Positions 12,574 through 23,300 of a stretch of DNA of 64,000 nt are shown piece after piece (within the stretch, counting starts at the first letter, position 1; every line of letters starts with the position of its first letter). Source of the stretch: Litoditis marina. Its lineage: Eukaryota > Nematoda > Chromadorea > Rhabditida > Rhabditidae. The position numbers and the translations under genes were made by a program. The notes under the pieces are model-generated. The model saw only the letters and a list, made by a program, of their open reading frames with translations, had not been told where the DNA came from and did no database searches. The stretch covers positions 8,345,690 through 8,409,689 of the forward strand of contig OZ038440.1 of the NCBI GenBank assembly GCA_964036275.1. Reading direction: 5' to 3'.

Positions 12574-13684
12574 CTGAAAAATCAATAACCATATTACAAA
12601 CAATTTTACTAGTTGCACTTTTTAAAATCCTCTTACTATCGTGTACTTTGTCATTTGTAGTAAATTTTGGGTGATAGCCGTAAGCCCACACCACTGACGA
12701 GTTTCCGACAAACTTCAGCAGCCATTCCCACGCCCAATAGACCTAGAGGTCAAAAGTCAAAGTTTATGAACCAACGATCACGGCGCGTCGCCAGTGGTGT
12801 GCGCTCGGCCTAGGTGGCGTCCGTGTTGAGCTGTGCGCGCTGGAACCGCCGTTCTAGACTGTCTGACCGCGAGAGAGTGTACTGATTGAAGAGAATCAGA
12901 CAACGGCACAACTGTATGTTAACCAATGAATGTTCTGCACCGTTGTTCATGTACTGCATTAAAATCTCTTCTTAATAGAAACGTGTTTCGTGTTTAAAAG
13001 GTACGATGCTTCGGGAAACATGCCTTGCTGAAAAAATTTAGAAAAAGAAAAAATCGTCTGTTTATGATGCAGCTCTGTTGAAAACATAAGAAAAGCGTTA
13101 AGACAACAGAAAGATACTTCAAGTCAAAATAAGCCCCGCCCACTAAAAGGCGTCTTCATTGCAAAACACGCCTAAATGTGCGCGGCAGAGTAGTAGATTT
13201 GGCGGGGAGCTGACCTGTGAAGGTTCTGAGATAGAGCATATACGTGCCGTTCCTGATGTTAAGGTTATCATGGTAACAATGAGACCCTGATGAGAATATT
13301 TACAGAAACATTCAGACTCAACAATGCTTAAATCCTATGAATGAGTGTACATAAGAGAACGGAACGTGACATACAACGACCCATATTGTTACATGTTTTC
13401 AGAAGCTTTTTCAACAACAGCGATGATTGATGAGTTATTTTTATTTGAATATCGTTCATTGGAGAACATGGCTCATGACAACAAAAATACTACTCATTTT
13501 TGAAAAATTTCACCTTAATTTGTTCCTTTTCAACGGTTACCACGATGGACTGACTGCTTGTTCTAGACACCCAGCAATCTATCCAAATTCAGTTATTTCT
13601 TCAGGAGTCCTAACGGTGTTTCTCTCGAAGTAAAGGCTACGCTAAATCCCTGACTCGGCCCCCGCCGACTGAGTCGAAATTGAG

Positions 13685-13709
13685 ACGGCAGCGACAATGT
13701 CGCTGCCGT
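13685..13709. repeat. Perfect 25-base palindrome
   Basis: ACGGCAGCGACA, one central A, then TGTCGCTGCCGT: 12-base arms with no mismatch, capable of forming a hairpin or binding a dimeric protein. Confidence 0.9.
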
Positions 13710-13780
13710 GACAAGTTTTACTCATGAAAATAGCATATATGTTTCGTGGGGACGCAGGCTGATAAACAACAGTTAAAACT

Positions 13781-13811
13781 GAGACGGCAACGACATTGTC
13801 GCGGCCGTCTC
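13781..13811. repeat. Second, imperfect copy of the palindrome
   Basis: Arms GAGACGGCAACGACA and TGTCGCGGCCGTCTC pair except at two positions. It shares the ACGGCxxCGACA core with the palindrome 72 bases upstream, and both are followed by a similar CACGTTTTACTCAT/GACAAGTTTTACTCAT segment. Confidence 0.85.
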
Positions 13812-14165
13812 ACGTTTTACTCATAGCGCTTACCTATATCAAAGTCTTTGTGTGAACTGTTTCTAGTGATTTTTAATTTTTTGGAAGAATATTTTCAACT
13901 TGCCCACGTTAAAACATAATCATTACCTCTACGGTTTACCGTGTCCTACCCTTATCGGTATTGTAGCGGGGTAATGCACTCAGCACACTCAGCTCAATCT
14001 CGCTCCCTGTAGCGAAAAAAGTACGAAATCCTAATCTTACGCATATTATGTTTAGTCGGTTATTTACGCTCATGCCTCCCTTCCTCCTATGTAGGGATAT
14101 CTTACTGGAAAGAGATTGAGTTTCGTCCCAATCTCCTGTTTTGAAGTCTGGTTCTGTTTGCGTTT

Positions 14166-14291
14166 TATACTAGAAGTAAACTGAATAATCACGTAAAGTT
14201 AGCATTCGAATGAGGCATCGTCATTTCACGTTTTCGAGTTATGCTGTGTTTACCATGTTTCAAATGTCCATGCAGTTGACCAACAGCATAA
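14166..14291. repeat. MITE-2 copy
   Basis: It runs from TATACTAGAAGTAAACTGAATAATCACGT through GCATTCGAATGAGGCATCGT and TGCTGTGTTTACCATGTTTC to an eroded right end. It matches the internal sequence of at least eight other copies in the window. Confidence 0.7.
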
Positions 14292-14619
14292 ACGAAATTT
14301 GACAATCGTAATGTGTTTCATCCCAGCTGCAGCGCTGATTCTGTCCTTCTCTGTAACCAAAATATAAGATCATTCAAACATGTCACTTTGTCGAACGTTG
14401 ACGAGGATCAAACATCAAGTATTCAAATAGAGAATCCGTAGGTGTTCGCACGTAAATAACATTTGTGGTTCACCGTTCCTCTCTAAATGAAAAGATTGAT
14501 ATTAGAACGCTACACATGAATCAGTTCCCTAATCCTAAATAATCCGTTTGTACCTTCAGAAGTACGTGTACTAGAAAGAACTAGGGTAATCCCACGATAG
14601 AGCGGACACGAGAAGTAGT

Positions 14620-14754
14620 GTATGCTAGAAGTAAATTGAATAGTCACGTTGTTGGCATTCTAATGAGGAATCGTGCACTTTGTCATTGCACGTTTCTGAG
14701 TTCTGCTGTGTTTAACATGTTCCACGTGACTATGCAATTCACTAGCAGTATATA
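14620..14754. repeat. MITE-2 copy
   Basis: It has the conserved core (GCATTCTAATGAGG, TTCTGCTGTGTTTAACATGT, CACGTGACTATGCAATT) and ends in AGCAGTATA, close to the reverse complement of its TATGCT left end. Confidence 0.75.
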
Positions 14755-14755
14755 G

Positions 14756-14882
14756 GGTTCGCTCTTCCCGAACCCAGCCTATACGGTGTGTTTTGCCCTA
14801 TTTCGCTGTGTTTATAGTTTGATCACGCCGCTTTCGGCTTTCGATTTGAAAATTATGACGTGTATCGAGATCAAACTACAAC
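14756..14882. repeat. MITE-1 copy
   Basis: AGGGTTCGCTCTTCCCGAAC, then CCTATACGGTGTGTTTTGCCC, TATAGTTTGATC and a closing GAGATCAAACTACAA. The layout matches the copy at 16602-16730. Confidence 0.75.
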
Positions 14883-14995
14883 TGTCTGACACCTCAGTTT
14901 TTGATATTCCCTAACAGTACAACTAAATGGAAATTAACGTGAAACGTCAGTCAAAGTTCACGTTTTCGAATTCTGTGTCCTTTACCTTCAAGGCA

Positions 14996-15204
14996 ACCAG
15001 AATAAGTCATTCAAAATAAAAAGTCATTAAGGTAAAAGTCATTTGAAAGTAAAAGTCATTAAGTTCAGAAACAGTTGAGAATCAGAAATAAAGTTTTCGA
15101 AAATTTTCGTATTTTCAAATCCTGACTAAAAGTGAGTTAATGACTTTTACTTTCAAATGACTTTTACTTTAATGACTTTTTATTTTGAATGACTTATTCC
15201 TGGT
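14996..15204. repeat. Fold-back element with 67-68 base inverted arms
   Basis: Arms 14996-15062 and 15137-15204 are inverted copies (starting ACCAGAATAAGTCATTC and ending GAATGACTTATTCCTGGT) with very few differences, around a 74-base loop. Each arm is built from repeats of AAAGTCATT. Flanking sequence on both sides resembles the two halves of a diverged MITE-2, so this element appears to be inserted in another repeat. Confidence 0.85.
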
Positions 15205-16601
15205 ACCGTCCTTCAAACTGTTCACGTGACTACACATTTTTTCATTGACAGTGTATAAGACCTGGCCATTCAAAAAACTTGTTAAAGTGAGATTCATTTT
15301 TTCAAGAACAATGTGTCAATCCGAAAACACAAAGATTTCAATTTTTCGTAATATCAATTGCCACTCACTTCCACCATGTTCATAAATACCAGGTCTCATT
15401 TCATTACTAGAAAATTGTGAAGGTCTACAAGAATTATTCATGACGCGATTACTCTGAAATTTTTTTTTATTGTAATTAGGCCGTTGTGAGAATCTAACCG
15501 ACAATTTTCCCACAGTAGCTCTACTGTAGTGACGAACATCATACACCACAACCCTTCGATCTCATGAGAGTCACGTGACTACACTTCATTTTAGCATTTG
15601 GCGCGTTAGAAATTTCACGTGAATCTCATGAGATCTCCTCATGCACATTACCTCACTAATCTAGTCAAGCGATCTCTATCTCTACGCAACAATATAGAAA
15701 GTGGGGAAACGTTTCGTGAACTGATTATTAGCCTGTGAAAATTAAGATTACGTGAACATCACATGAAATTCTTGATCGTGCAAGAAAATGGAAAACCGGA
15801 ACGAGGGAAGTTTGGTAGCATGAATGCCACGCATAGTTCTGACAAGTTTACAAACATTACTGCACGATTAGAAGCACTTCTTGACAAATGAAAAGTTGCT
15901 GTAAATTTTCTGTTCTTCTGTGTTTTTAGTTTGATCGTCGATCTTGAAGTAAATTTGATAACCTCTTGTACTTCCAGTAATTGTGTTGATTTGTAAACTG
16001 TGGTACGCATTACATCAAATTTTGGAGACGGCGTTGTTTTGTGCATTGTTGTGAACTATGCAACTGCTATTCTAGATTGAATTAAAGTGAATGTTCGAAA
16101 ATCAAAACCAAAAAAACAACAATTTCATCAACTTTCATGAGTTCATCGAACTTTCACCTGCACAGAAGCAATCGAACATGTATGTTTTCTCTCTGTGATT
16201 ATGAGTAATTACACATTAAACGAACAGTTTTGTTTAAACTGCTCTTAGAGCTGTCAGTTTCCCGTAAATTACATGGCTCGACAACTACTTTGGATAATGA
16301 GACTTTCTGCAAGAGCCACTGACCAGTTACTGTAATCATGTATTCGGAGCGTTAGAGCCGAAGACAACTGGTTTGCAACCTGATCTGCCTGATCACAACT
16401 GAGACTAAGTGTCGAAGTGAAACTCGAAACTCCACTCGATTCGAAAACCTACACAAAAACATGATTATCGTTTAATCTTGAAAACTTGATTTCTTGTGAA
16501 TCTCGAAAGCTTGGAAACGTGAATTTTCAAACTCGATCATCAAGCAACGACCCTAGTTAGTCAACTTTTGGGCTCGTCGCTAACGAGCAAACGTGAACAG
16601 T

Positions 16602-16730
16602 AGGGTTCGCTCTCCCGAAATCAGGCAAATACGGTGTATTTCGCTCTAACCCCCCCCCCCCCCCGTTTGTAGTTTGATCCCGCTAATTTTTCGTCCAATT
16701 TTGTGAATCACCTGCGAGATCAAACTACAA
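16602..16730. repeat. MITE-1 copy containing a C15 tract
   Basis: Same layout as 14756-14882: AGGGTTCGCTC, TACGGTGTATTTCGC, then 15 consecutive C at 16650-16664, GTTTGTAGTTTGATCCCG and closing GAGATCAAACTACAA. Confidence 0.75.
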
Positions 16731-19239
16731 CGGATGTTTGGTCTCACCCTATATTCAATTGAGTTTTTATGTAAGTACTACATCACATTACAACTATCAT
16801 GTTTTCCCTAATCAGAAACATCATCTGGCCGGAAACAACCGTGACGTGCGCTAATTCCTCAGAATATCAGATATATAAGAATGTGAGGCTCATCCGCACT
16901 TCGAGAGTGATTCAGTCAAAATTTGCTCGGATTTGATGTAGTATTACAATGATCCTTTTAACCTATCATTGATATTTATAAAGTACAAATTCATTTAATA
17001 TATTTTGGTTCCATCTGCTGGCAAGCGCTCACAGGTCTTTCATAGGTATAACTGGGCGCAGTTCCATCTGCGCACCGCAATTGTATCTGATTCAACGAAA
17101 ACTCAGTGAATCAAGCTACAAACACGGAGAACTTCGTGTATAAAAAAATACAGTTTCAGTTAGGCTTCTCATCGGCGAATCCTTCAGAATTCTCTCGAAA
17201 CTCATGATTAGTTCTACATCGTTCCCATGAATATCGGAAATGTGCCTTTTTCAAACACGAGTTTTTGATCTTGTACATTAGTAATTTACGATACCCATCA
17301 AGAGATCGTGGAATTTTGATAGTGAAAATATCTTCCGGGTAATATTTTTCCTTTTCCTCTTTTTCACACACACTAATTTATCTCTTACCTTGAATTTTAG
17401 TTCATAGCTTCTTGGACAATGTCTCGATCATCATGACATGCGCTCGCAGCTTGTCGTGCTTGAGCATGCATTTTAGTATAAAAAACTAACTCTTCTCCGC
17501 ATTTTCCGCTTATAGACCTGAACGTGAACAGAAACATATTTGATGGATGTAAGTTCATAGATCATGTTTTGCTGTTTCAAACCCTGCTGAATAGCCAGCT
17601 GAGAGCTCGGTTGATTAAATTGCTCTGTGCTCCATCCTAATGAGTGCTGTATATAAAAATTTCAATCTGGGGAAAAAATTGCAAATTGTATCTTACGTTT
17701 CCACGTTTCCAGATATTTCATGTTTTACTACCATAGTGCTACTCAATTGTACAGTCACGAAACACATTTCAAACACATCATAATTCAAAACGTGCATAAT
17801 AAAAGTGCACACATGATGACGTTTCTTTATCGTTTTATCTTTCCAATTGGCTTGTAAGTCTCAACATTGAATATTCTTTTTTTACTTTTGGGATAAACAC
17901 TCCTGACAAAATGACGTGATCCTACTGTAGTAATTTCAACTTCCTTTTCAGCAACTGATGTTTACTGGTTTTCCAAAACTTAAAATAACAGTAATTAATA
18001 CTCTCGACGATAATTGCAGCAAAATAATTAGAGTATATGCTATGACCGCCTTCAAAATTATCATTCTAAATCACGTTCTGAAGCTGAACGGCCTGGTTTT
18101 CTGGCCTTCAATTTCCTCACGTAAACTTCTACAAACATAAGCTTCTCAAAACAATTCGGGAAAATATACCGAGTTTTCTTCCTGATCTATCAGCGTTTTC
18201 ATACGCCTCATTAAATTTAACCCTCAATCATAGGTTAGCTTGGACACTTTTCTAGATTTCATATAGCGTTATAAAGCGTCCAACTATACTATACTAGTAC
18301 TAAGCAATCACGTACCATTAGAATAAAACCATAAATTGTGCCCACACTATTGTATGATTTCCTTTTATGATGTGTTTCATTCATTTTACTAGACAAGGTT
18401 GGATTGCACGTATACCCAGTGAAATGTGTCATGCTTCTTTGTCACACGTTTCGTACTTTTCCTAGAAATCATGCCAAAATGTTCCCACGATTTTTGCACT
18501 TTTACCAGAAAAGTGGGGAAAGTTTTCCCATGATCCTATGTTTAGCCGTACTCTGAGAAAGATTATCCAGTGTCAACAGAATCCAACAATCAGAGTCACG
18601 CAACCTTGTTACACTTTGCATCCTGTTTCACAACACTCAACTTTACTAGTAGTGAATAGCATAGTCACATAGAACGTGAAAAACACATCTACTTGCTATT
18701 AAACATTACTATTAGCAAATTACTTCGATAATAGTTAGAACTGGAGGGAATTGCAATTGGTATTCAGTGAAAAAAAAAACCCTTCAATATTCACGTTTCT
18801 GTCATATATCGTTTTGCACGTTGTTCAAAACTGCTACCAGCCGCTATCTGAACTCTCATACCATTCTGCTCAATCTAGTCATATTAACTGAAACAAATTT
18901 CACATACATATAGCGAATAGCGAAAACTTTACTCTCGGCCAGAAACTTGGTTTGTTGTCTCACTCACTGCATTTCATTTACATCTCTCCGAATAATTTGT
19001 GGATAACAAAGTCCTTACACTCCCATTAATATCAACAACTCTGTGGAACCAACACATGATTTTTTTTTAATTTTGAACTCAACTTATTTGTATAAAGAAC
19101 TTAACTAATATTGAACTTAACATATTTGTATATAGAACTTAACTACTTTTGCTCTTAATTTATTTGTTTTATAACATACTTTACATTTATGGAACCTTAT
19201 TTCCTTGTTGTACCTTCTTCAAGACATTGTCCTTTTCAG

Positions 19240-19960
19240 ATGTTCTACTGTATGGTGTTCCTACTGATAGTTCCATCTCTCCAATGGGCCATTCTCAATC
19301 CGAAAGACTTCAAACAGAATGATCAGATTGCCATGTCAGTGAACTCGAGATGCAGATGAATTCTTAACATTACGATACTTTAATTAGGTTAAATCTAGAA
19401 GCAACTAAATATGAAGTGGGACGACTTTATAGCGCACAACAATTTTCTGCTATACCATGTTCGGTTAGCACGCCGACACTTTGTGAAAATTTCAGTTTTC
19501 AAACGTTTCTATATTCTGATTACAACACGTTATTGAGAGATACAATCAAGGATAATGAATTATCCAATAAAGTCAGTCATAAGCAAATGTGAGTGTATAC
19601 GACAAGAATTTACGAAGGAATAACGAGGCTATAATTCGTACACGTGTAATAGACAAACTAATTGGGATTGCACAGACAAATTCTTTACTTTATTAATATA
19701 GGTACTCGACTGTATTTGGATTATTTGACTTAAACATACACTAGAGCTTTTCAAGTTCTTCGATTATAAGTAACGGGTTTTCATTTTTGTAATACTTATA
19801 ATTATTAAATATATATTCCTGAATAATAACTTTCTCCAGGAATACGTTAGAGCCAGAAGAATCAGCCAAGGTCTACTTCGCCAACTACTTTGTCAGTCCC
19901 CTGGTTACCAAATGGAGAAAACTACGAAGCCGGAGGACAGATGCATCCCTATTGTTGTAG
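19240..19960 (+). CDS. Small secreted protein of unknown family, 3 exons, 138 aa
   Basis: Exons 19240-19334, 19388-19588 and 19840-19960 join in frame to 138 residues and TAG. The ATG follows directly on ccttttcag, a typical spliced-leader site, which fixes the start. Residues 1-17 (MFYCMVFLLIVPSLQWA) form a good signal peptide. The mature part has two cysteines in one short loop (PCSVSTPTLC), which could form a disulfide, plus one sequon (NFS). The C-terminal third is basic (TKWRKLRSRR). No TM segment follows the signal, so secretion is inferred. I do not recognise the family; the QNDQI segment recalls TM9-type proteins only superficially. AATAAA at 20039 ends the transcript plausibly. Confidence 0.7.
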
Positions 19961-20360
19961 TTTGTAGTCTGATCAAAGATCAAGTTCAGTGGTCAAATGA
20001 ATCAATATTCCGTCAATTGAGAAAAGTTCACAATGTGCAATAAACGTTTACGAAAAATAAACACATTGAAACACAAAGTTCTTATTAAGCTAGTGCGCTA
20101 CACATAATACATTTGAGAACATGAACATGGAAGGTTAAAAGGTTCCGCCCAAAAACAGAGCTACGAGTAAAACGCATGGAACACAGCACAACCCTATGTA
20201 CGGGTATTACAAGCAATAAATATAGATACAATATGAACAGAAACTTTACAGGAATACAGGCGAAACGAGATGAAAGAAAGTGATAACTACGCAGTCGACT
20301 GATATTATTTGTTCTTGATAAATCGATAAATTACATGAATATGCAATGAACTGCAGCCAA
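19961..20360. other. Convergent 3' region between the secreted-protein gene and lin-40
   Basis: The two genes converge here. A partial MITE-1 end (TAGTTTGTAGTCTGATC) follows the first stop. No further exon was identified. Confidence 0.6.
20039..20044 (+). terminator. Polyadenylation signal of the small secreted protein gene
   Basis: AATAAA 79 bases after the TAG at 19958-19960. Confidence 0.55.
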
Positions 20361-23300
20361 TTAGATAGATGTAATAGGAGGGAAATCTGTGTGTTCTTTA
20401 CATGGTACCCTAGCTGCACTGCGTAGCTTCGGACGACCAATCGTCGATCTATGGCGCCTGAAAACAAAAATAATTGATTAAAGTTACTAGAAACCAAACC
20501 ATTAATAAAGTTCTGTCATGAGAACGCGAGCTCGTAGTGAGGACACTACGATTTTCCAGTAATCGACAATTTTCCCGGAACTCCGTTGGATTGCAATCTG
20601 TTGCAATCCGTCGGATATTCCGCTCAAAATTCTTCTAGACCAGGCTGATGGCTGCTTTTTCACAAACATGAAGTTCAATCCTTACACCCTACTTTGATTT
20701 CAACTGCTCTAATGGAGTGCAAATGTGCAAATATAGGTCGCCCCTTATACATGGCATAACTATGATGGTCACAAAGAAATTCTATCAGAAACTCCTCCAA
20801 CTTCGCAGAAAAACTGCGGCAGTCCCGCGGTACACCCGCGGTTCACTCGCAAATTTGCCTGAACACGCACCGTAGATTGCGTCCGGCCACAAAACAGAAG
20901 AGTCGACCGCGTTTGCTCTCGTTCTGTTGCGTGGTCCGGGCCACATGCTGACCAGTCGCCTGAGGGGGCAGGGAGGGGAGGGGATGTGCTGGGAGCAGAG
21001 GAGGAGTATTGCAAGTGAGGGTGGTGGTGGAGGGTGCCTAGAAAGGAACCACGTAAGAAACAATAGAAAGAGAAGACATCATTGGCACTTTTACTCTTAA
21101 AAGACAAGCATACTCCTATTAAGTTATCCGAATAGTGAGAGGAAATTCATAAAATGGGCTCTCTTCTTAATAAAATAGGGAGAATTGACTTATTTTTTTT
21201 GACGGAAATGAGGTATTTCAAGAATCTACAATGAAAAATGGGGTACTTTGTGTAGAATAGTAAGAACTTACGTGAAGACAAAGAAAACAAGTAAATCTCA
21301 ATCTCAATTTCTTTCGCGACGCGAGATGTAATGTCAAAACCAGGCGCAAGTTAGACCAGACCAAAACATGAACAAGATATTCCATTCAAAACAGCACACC
21401 ACTCGTGTTCTATTGGAAGATGTTAGCGCTGCAAGCTGCAAGTTTCACATGCTGATATGTGAGCGACAAACGACAAAGTGAGAGTGAATAACCACATTCA
21501 TGCAAAACCGTTCCGTTTACGCGTTTACGGTGTTAAAAATCATACTCGTTTAGTAGAAATATGGATGAAATTGTTGGAGTAGCACAGATAGGCAACCAGT
21601 GATCTAAGACCATCACACTCCTCTGATCCTATACATTGCAACATGATTCGAGCACACCCCTCTATAACCTTCCCCACAACATGCGCAGGCTGAAAATGAG
21701 GCAAAAACTATTATTCATGCAGTTAGGAAGTTACGTGAAGCGTGCAACTCGGGATTAGTTGTGATTGTTACAGAATACATCTAAATTTCTGAATGACAAA
21801 CCTGCTTCTTTGCTGGCGGCTCACCACTTGCAGACATACTGCTGGCCGAACGCTTAGTTTGAGCATGCACCTGAACGGACCAAAATTAGACCAAAGTTGG
21901 ATGATTTCAAGGAAGCCACACTAAACATGAACCCCATTTCTTCCCTGATAACTTAAACCAATGAAGATAAACGATATGTTCAAAGAAATCATTGTTGTCT
22001 ACCTGCTACCTCAAATGAGAAATTTCCGATGAGCTTTGTACTTTGTAGTATGAAATGAAACAACCGATAGATTCGTATTGTAGAAAAACTTTTGAAAAAA
22101 CTCACCCGTTGCATTAGATACTTCTGAAAAGACTGCGGAATACGATTTCCGGTAATCGTTTTTGCCGCCTCAACCATTTTGACCAGATCCGCGGATTGCA
22201 CTGTAAATAGTATTACTATACATACCCGACCGAACAAATACATAATGCACATAATTACATCATTTAGAAGTAAAAAGGTTACATTAATCAGAAGGAGACA
22301 GCACAGGAAGCTTCCAAAAACACATAAGAATACTAATGAGAACTATTAAAACCAAAAGAACCCAAAAAGGACAGAATAAAAACCCAAAAAAAAAAACGCA
22401 TAACTCACTAAACGTCATGATAGTGTTTGCGTTGACTTCCTTGCCGGGCCGTCTGGCCTGTTTTCGAACATTCAATACGGCCTTCGGTGTGAGACGACGG
22501 GAGACTCGCGTGAACAGGTTTGCCACCAGGTTGAACGGGGCACGCGGCTGAAAACAGTCTTCTTTCATGTATTGAAGTACTTCAGTTTGAAGTACAATTG
22601 TCTACATGCCTTTCGTGAACATTATTCGTGTCCAACCTGAGAGAGGGAGAGCGCGTGCTTCAATATTCAATGGTGATATTCTTATTCTTATATGTACACC
22701 TATATAAATATAAATAATGCATTCCATTCTCTCAGCGCCTCAACCATTAAAAAAACTCGGAAAACTGAATCTAGTTTCAGTTTGGAATTTCCCGTAAAAA
22801 CTACTATCTACTATAGCGACTAAAAGTGCGGTATTTGAAGTTAATTGCGCTTGTTTATACACGCACATTCTTTTAATAGAATATTCTCCAATTTCCTTCA
22901 AATTTCTCAGTTCATGAACGTACCTTGTCGGCAGCGGCGGTAGCATTATTCACGACGGCCACATGACTGGAGGAAGACGAGGGGATGGAGGAGGAGAACT
23001 GCGGATGGTTGGGAGGCAGGCGGGCGATCACTTGGCCAGAACCGACCACACGGTTCTGAAACGAACACAATGGATTTTCTAGATGCTCATGAGCATAAAC
23101 CAGTAATGTTGTTCGAATAGCCGAAAACGGGCTACTTTCTCGCCGAAAACGACAAAATTTGTATATGTTCGACGCAAAATCATTAATATTCACGTATTCA
23201 ACATAAAACGGATTCCTTTCTGAAGGATAGTCGGACCTTACTGGTGTATGTTTATGGGACACATCAAAATTCTTTCTTGAATTTCGCTGAAACTGTACCG

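Larger units (their letters stand above)
12574..19239. other. Intergenic, about 6.7 kb, repeat-rich
   Basis: No supportable exon chain. It holds a GC-richer block (12780-12870), two palindromes (13685-13709, 13781-13811), two MITE-2 copies, two MITE-1 copies, a fold-back element at 14996-15204 and a C15 tract at 16650-16664. A GC-rich stretch can mark a promoter, but no gene could be tied to it. Open frames such as 15759-16046, 17156-17371 and 17958-18140 lack coding features. Confidence 0.55.

Noticed and set aside
20769..21107. 112-codon and 92-codon minus frames over the GC-rich segment
   Set aside because: They are shadow frames. The in-phase reading (APSTTTLTC to VAGRNL) is exon 22 of lin-40.
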